DNA from: an uncultured Alphaproteobacteria bacterium
GTDB taxonomy: Bacteria > Pseudomonadota > Alphaproteobacteria > Micavibrionales > Micavibrionaceae
NCBI GenBank assembly: GCA_937128575.1
Contig: CAKZMN010000109.1
Coordinates: 1 to 8,628, forward strand
Length of the DNA: 8,628 nucleotides
Direction: 5' to 3'
Below the pieces are notes generated by a model, which was given only the letters and a program-made list of their open reading frames with translations, was not told where the DNA came from and did not search any database. Shown here in pieces: positions 6,247-8,628 of this stretch. The stretch's first letter is position 1. Every line of letters begins with the position of its first letter. Made by a program: the position numbers and the translations under genes.

Positions 6247-6962
6247 TTGATGTTCAAATTATTCCTATTTTAAAAGATAACTATGCATATTTATTAATCG
6301 GTGAGCGCGGTAAAACGGCAATTATCGACCCCGGTGAGGCCGCGCCGATCATTGCAGAATTGGAACGTCAGAATTTATCACTCGACTATATTTTAAACAC
6401 ACATCATCACGGTGATCACATTGCGGGCAATGGCGCACTTATCGAAAAATTCGATGCTAAATTGGTCGGACCATCGAAAGAATCGATACGAATATCTGGC
6501 ATGGACATCACCCTTAGTGAAGGTGATCATTTTTCATTTGATGGTGAAGACGTGCAAATTTTAGAAACGCCCGGCCATACGAGCGGGCATATTTGTTTCT
6601 ACTTCCCCGCCAGCGAAATGGTGTTTACCGGTGATGCTCTATTTTTGATGAGTGTTGGACGTTTATTTGAAGGCACGCCGGAAGAGCTGTGGACTACATT
6701 GCGTAAATTAACCGCCCTGCCCGATGCGACCAAGGTCTATTGCGGGCATGAATATACATTGAGCAATGCTGAGTTTTGTTTGAGCGTGGAGCCGAATAAT
6801 CAAGCCCTGCAGGCGCGCATGGATGAGGTTCAGACCATTAGGGACGAAGGGCGCACAACAATGCCGGGCACAATCGCACAAGAGAAGCAAACGAACGTGT
6901 TTATCCGCGCCGAAAGCGTGGAGCGCCTAGCGGAAATTCGTAAATTAAAAGATGAGTTTTAG
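6243..6962 (+). CDS. gloB: Hydroxyacylglutathione hydrolase (glyoxalase II)
   Basis: This complete 239-residue metallo-beta-lactamase-fold hydrolase cleaves S-D-lactoylglutathione to D-lactate and glutathione, the last step of methylglyoxal detoxification in the cytoplasm. Every metal ligand expected for the family is visible: THHHGDH at 53-59 (His54, His56, Asp58, His59), His112 in TPGHTSGH, Asp131 in TGDALF, and His169 in YCGHEYT. The C-terminal substrate-binding domain is present, with GRLFEGTPEELW (139-150) and TNVFIRAES (217-225). The length is slightly below that of E. coli GloB (251 residues). The ATG overlaps the upstream stop by 4 bases (ATGA), typical of translational coupling. AGGAG lies farther upstream than ideal, with 13 bases between GGAG and the ATG. 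The 3' end overlaps the minus-strand small gene by 4 bases. Confidence 0.95.
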   Translation: MIDVQIIPILKDNYAYLLIGERGKTAIIDPGEAAPIIAELERQNLSLDYILNTHHHGDHIAGNGALIEKFDAKLVGPSKESIRISGMDITLSEGDHFSFDGEDVQILETPGHTSGHICFYFPASEMVFTGDALFLMSVGRLFEGTPEELWTTLRKLTALPDATKVYCGHEYTLSNAEFCLSVEPNNQALQARMDEVQTIRDEGRTTMPGTIAQEKQTNVFIRAESVERLAEIRKLKDEF

Positions 6963-7324
6963 TTACTGCCGCCTTCAGATTTTCTAGCAGGCTTGCGACG
7001 TCTTGGGCCAGATTTTTTCTGAACCACAGGGCCATTATCGCTTGGCGCTCTGTTTCCATTATTACGGCTATCGCTTTTTTCCTCTTGTGCGCTACGGCCC
7101 TGTGAGTCGCGATGAGGCGGAATATTGAGCGGCGTTTGCGTGGATTGCTTACTCGCGCTGACGGCCAGTTCAATATCAAGACGTGAGGCAACCTTGCGCA
7201 ATTCGTGAATGGCTTCTTGCAGGTTTGTGCGCGTCGTGGGATCTTTTTCATCTTTGCTCCACGCTTCGTAGCAGTTGTAGCAATGCTCTGAAGTGTCATG
7301 TAAGCGTTTTTCGATATCACCCAT
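6959..7324 (-). CDS. Small protein of unknown function: helical N-terminus, basic tail
   Basis: I do not recognise a named family for this 121-residue protein. Residues 1-58 are predicted helical by eye, with heptad-like hydrophobic spacing in LQEAIHELRKVASRLDIELAV (35-55). A CYNC pair sits at 15-18, next to His9 and His14. Residues 59-98 are polar and probably disordered. The end is strongly basic (KKSGPRRRKPARK, 103-115), which suggests contact with nucleic acid or another acidic partner. The start is convincing: AAGGGAG lies 6 bases before the ATG. A different-frame reading of 139 codons over the same DNA was rejected. The gene is convergent with gloB, overlapping it by 4 bases, and lies downstream of guaC on the same strand. 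The 97-base gap between them carries a perfect DnaA-box sequence. It is very likely a real gene; no function can be given. Confidence 0.75.
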   Translation of the reverse strand: MGDIEKRLHDTSEHCYNCYEAWSKDEKDPTTRTNLQEAIHELRKVASRLDIELAVSASKQSTQTPLNIPPHRDSQGRSAQEEKSDSRNNGNRAPSDNGPVVQKKSGPRRRKPARKSEGGSN

Positions 7325-7421
7325 ATTTGGCTCCCTTAAGTAACAATGTTATCCACAAGCCATACCTTACCAAACGTTGAGTAAAGTGCAAGTATCAGAA
7401 TCAAATGAAAGGGTAGAAGCC
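7325..7421 (-). promoter_or_regulatory. Intergenic region upstream of the 121-residue gene
   Basis: These 97 bases separate the guaC stop from the small gene's start. Near the gene are the ribosome-binding site (7331-7338), an 11-base inverted repeat TAACA-A-TGTTA (7341-7351) and a DnaA-box sequence. Farther upstream on the minus strand is a weak TTGCAC that could serve as a -35, but the hexamer 16-18 bases downstream (TAAGGT, AAGGTA) is a poor -10. No stem-loop followed by a T run was found after guaC, so any terminator there is not obvious. Confidence 0.35.
7349..7357 (+). promoter_or_regulatory. Perfect DnaA-box sequence TTATCCACA
   Basis: TTATCCACA is the strongest consensus for DnaA binding. 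It lies 24 bases upstream of the small gene's ATG. It shares TTA with the right arm of the inverted repeat TAACAATGTTA. Only one exact copy was found in the window on either strand, so it is not an origin cluster. A regulatory or titration role, or chance, remains possible. Confidence 0.4.
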
Positions 7422-8462
7422 TTAGCTAGCGCCAAAAATATTGTTAATTTGTTGCGTTACGCGGATGAAGGTTGTGCATTTTGATAGCTCCTTCAAGCGG
7501 CGCGCACCAACATAAGTACAGCTAGAGCGGATACCACCAAGGATGTCTTGCAGGCTGTTTGAAACGTCGCCGCGATATGGAACCTTAACGGTTTTGCCCT
7601 CGCTTGCGCGGTATTCAGCCACGCCGCCCTTGTGCTTTTTCATCGCTGTGTCGCTGCTCATGCCATAGAACTGAACGAATTTTTCACCGCCCTCTTCCGT
7701 GATTTGCTGCTCCGCCTGATCATGACCGGACAGCATACCACCCAGCATCACGAAGTCAGCGCCGCCGCCAAAGGCCTTAGCGATATCGCCCGGAACCGTG
7801 CAACCACCATCCGCGCAAATCAAGCCGCCCATACCATGGGCCGCATCTGCACATTCGATAATGGCAGAGAGCTGCGGATAACCAACACCGGTCATTTTGC
7901 GCGTTGTACATACGCTGCCTGGGCCGATACCGACCTTGACGATATCAACGCCAGAGAGGATGAGTTGCTCAACCATTTCTCCGGTCACAACGTTACCGGC
8001 CATGATTGTGGCCTCTGGCAAAAGATCGCGCATACGGCTTACATACTCAACGAAATGCTCGCTATATCCGTTTGCCACATCTATGCAGATTTTCTCTGGC
8101 GCTTTACCAGCGGCGATGAATTCTTTTAGCTTTTCTTCATCGGCCTTCACCATACCAATGCTGTACCAAACGGCGTCAGCATTATTATCTTTATAAAAGC
8201 TTTGGATATCTTCTAATGCGTAGTGTTTATGAAGAGCAACGGTTAGGCCATTGCCATCTTCCAAGAACGCCTTGGCCATATCGAATGTGCCAACGCCGTC
8301 CATGTTTGCCGCAATAATGGGCACGCCTTTGAATTTTCTACCGCTATGTTTGAATGTGAATTCGCGCGTTATATCAACGTCCTTGCGGCTAGATAGCGTG
8401 GAGCGTTTGGGGCGGATCAAAACATCTTTGAAATCGAGTTTTGTGTCTTCTTCTATGCGCAT
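7422..8462 (-). CDS. guaC: GMP reductase
   Basis: This complete 346-residue TIM-barrel enzyme converts GMP to IMP and ammonia with NADPH, returning guanine nucleotides to the shared purine pool. It has the size of E. coli GuaC (347 residues) and no CBS domains, unlike most IMP dehydrogenases. The catalytic loop is [11 protein letters not shown] (178-188) with Cys185 as nucleophile; Val before the Cys is the GMP reductase form, where IMP dehydrogenases usually have Ile. The phosphate-binding DGG (218-220) and GGML (241-244), the YRGDV segment (296-300) and the C-terminal [16 protein letters not shown] block are all present. AGAGGA just upstream of the ATG is a good ribosome-binding site. It follows the DUF1192-like gene on the same strand after a 31-base gap and may share its transcript. 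Confidence 0.95.
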   Translation of the reverse strand: MRIEEDTKLDFKDVLIRPKRSTLSSRKDVDITREFTFKHSGRKFKGVPIIAANMDGVGTFDMAKAFLEDGNGLTVALHKHYALEDIQSFYKDNNADAVWYSIGMVKADEEKLKEFIAAGKAPEKICIDVANGYSEHFVEYVSRMRDLLPEATIMAGNVVTGEMVEQLILSGVDIVKVGIGPGSVCTTRKMTGVGYPQLSAIIECADAAHGMGGLICADGGCTVPGDIAKAFGGGADFVMLGGMLSGHDQAEQQITEEGGEKFVQFYGMSSDTAMKKHKGGVAEYRASEGKTVKVPYRGDVSNSLQDILGGIRSSCTYVGARRLKELSKCTTFIRVTQQINNIFGAS

Positions 8463-8493
8463 TATATTCCTCTTAGGTGTGTTTAGTGTCTAT

Positions 8494-8628
8494 TTATTTA
8501 AAAACGCTGGCGGCGGCCTCGATTGAGGCTTTCTTTTGCTTGATATCTTCCTGCACGCGGGTGATTTCCTCATGCAGATCTTGAATATACCCGTCTAGAT
8601 CGTCAATTGACATACCTTCTAGGTTTTT
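8494..8628 (-). CDS. DUF1192-like small protein (C-terminal part, runs off the right edge)
   Basis: Reading from the right edge, 44 residues in frame end in TAA at 8494-8496. The segment LEGMSIDDLDGYIQDLHEEI followed by TRVQEDIKQKKASIEAAASVFK matches, from memory, the pattern of the DUF1192 family: L-x-x-hydrophobic-S-hydrophobic-E/D-E/D-L, a heptad-like coiled coil, then K-x-x-x-x-x-A-A-A-x-x-hydrophobic-F. These are short cytoplasmic alphaproteobacterial proteins of about 60 residues with no known function. Probably only 15-20 residues are missing. The gene lies 31 bases upstream of guaC on the same strand. Confidence 0.75.
   Translation of the reverse strand, partial: KNLEGMSIDDLDGYIQDLHEEITRVQEDIKQKKASIEAAASVFK

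Noticed and set aside
6901..7320. 139-codon minus-strand frame over the same DNA as the 121-residue gene
   Set aside because: It starts 4 bases inside the better gene, runs 62 bases into gloB on the opposite strand, and does not show a coherent helical or domain pattern. The strong AAGGGAG site fits the ATG at 7324.
7325..7421. Replication origin suggested by the DnaA box
   Set aside because: There is only one exact box, no box cluster and no extended AT-rich unwinding region, and no origin-linked genes such as dnaA, parAB or hemE are present.
7632..8129. 165-codon open frame on the plus strand, antisense to guaC
   Set aside because: It lies wholly inside a clear guaC gene, has no recognisable motif, and its composition is that of a reverse-strand shadow.

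Overview
This window looks like a compact alphaproteobacterial chromosome segment. The clade call is an inference from gene families and gene order: a Nit-family amidase, a class I glutaredoxin and a ComF-type phosphoribosyltransferase lie close together on one strand, an NDUFAF5-like methyltransferase-fold gene lies on the other, and a DUF1192-like small protein sits at the right edge. Base composition is only moderately GC-rich, which fits a less typical or uncultured alphaproteobacterial lineage better than a GC-rich rhizobial one. About 97% of the window is coding. No rRNA, tRNA, insertion sequence, phage gene or CRISPR array was seen, and no intergenic stretch reaches 100 bases.

Layout, left to right. 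Positions 1-606 (minus) hold the N-terminal part of a carbon-nitrogen hydrolase preceded by grxC. Positions 681-1898 (plus) hold a UbiH/UbiF/UbiL-type FAD monooxygenase, which meets the minus-strand comF gene (1895-2644) in a 4-base convergent overlap. A 72-base divergent gap leads to a plus-strand operon of three tightly packed genes: an 869-residue multidomain protein (2717-5326), an NDUFAF5-like methyltransferase-fold protein (5335-6246) and a hydroxyacylglutathione hydrolase, gloB (6243-6962). gloB in turn overlaps by 4 bases the end of a small minus-strand gene of unknown function (6959-7324). Next come a 97-base gap with a perfect DnaA-box sequence, guaC for GMP reductase (minus, 7422-8462), and the C-terminus of a DUF1192-like protein (minus, 8494-8628).

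Two themes link the genes. GrxC, the Nit amidase and GloB all belong to glutathione metabolism: disulfide reduction, repair of deaminated glutathione, and methylglyoxal detoxification. The UbiH-type hydroxylase and the NDUFAF5-like protein both point to the respiratory chain (ubiquinone synthesis and complex I maturation).

The most unusual item is the 869-residue protein. It has an N-terminal SAM-dependent methyltransferase domain, then two regions that align with each other and look like Nudix folds without catalytic residues, then a charged linker and a short C-terminal amphipathic helix. It appears to sit inside an otherwise familiar gene neighbourhood.
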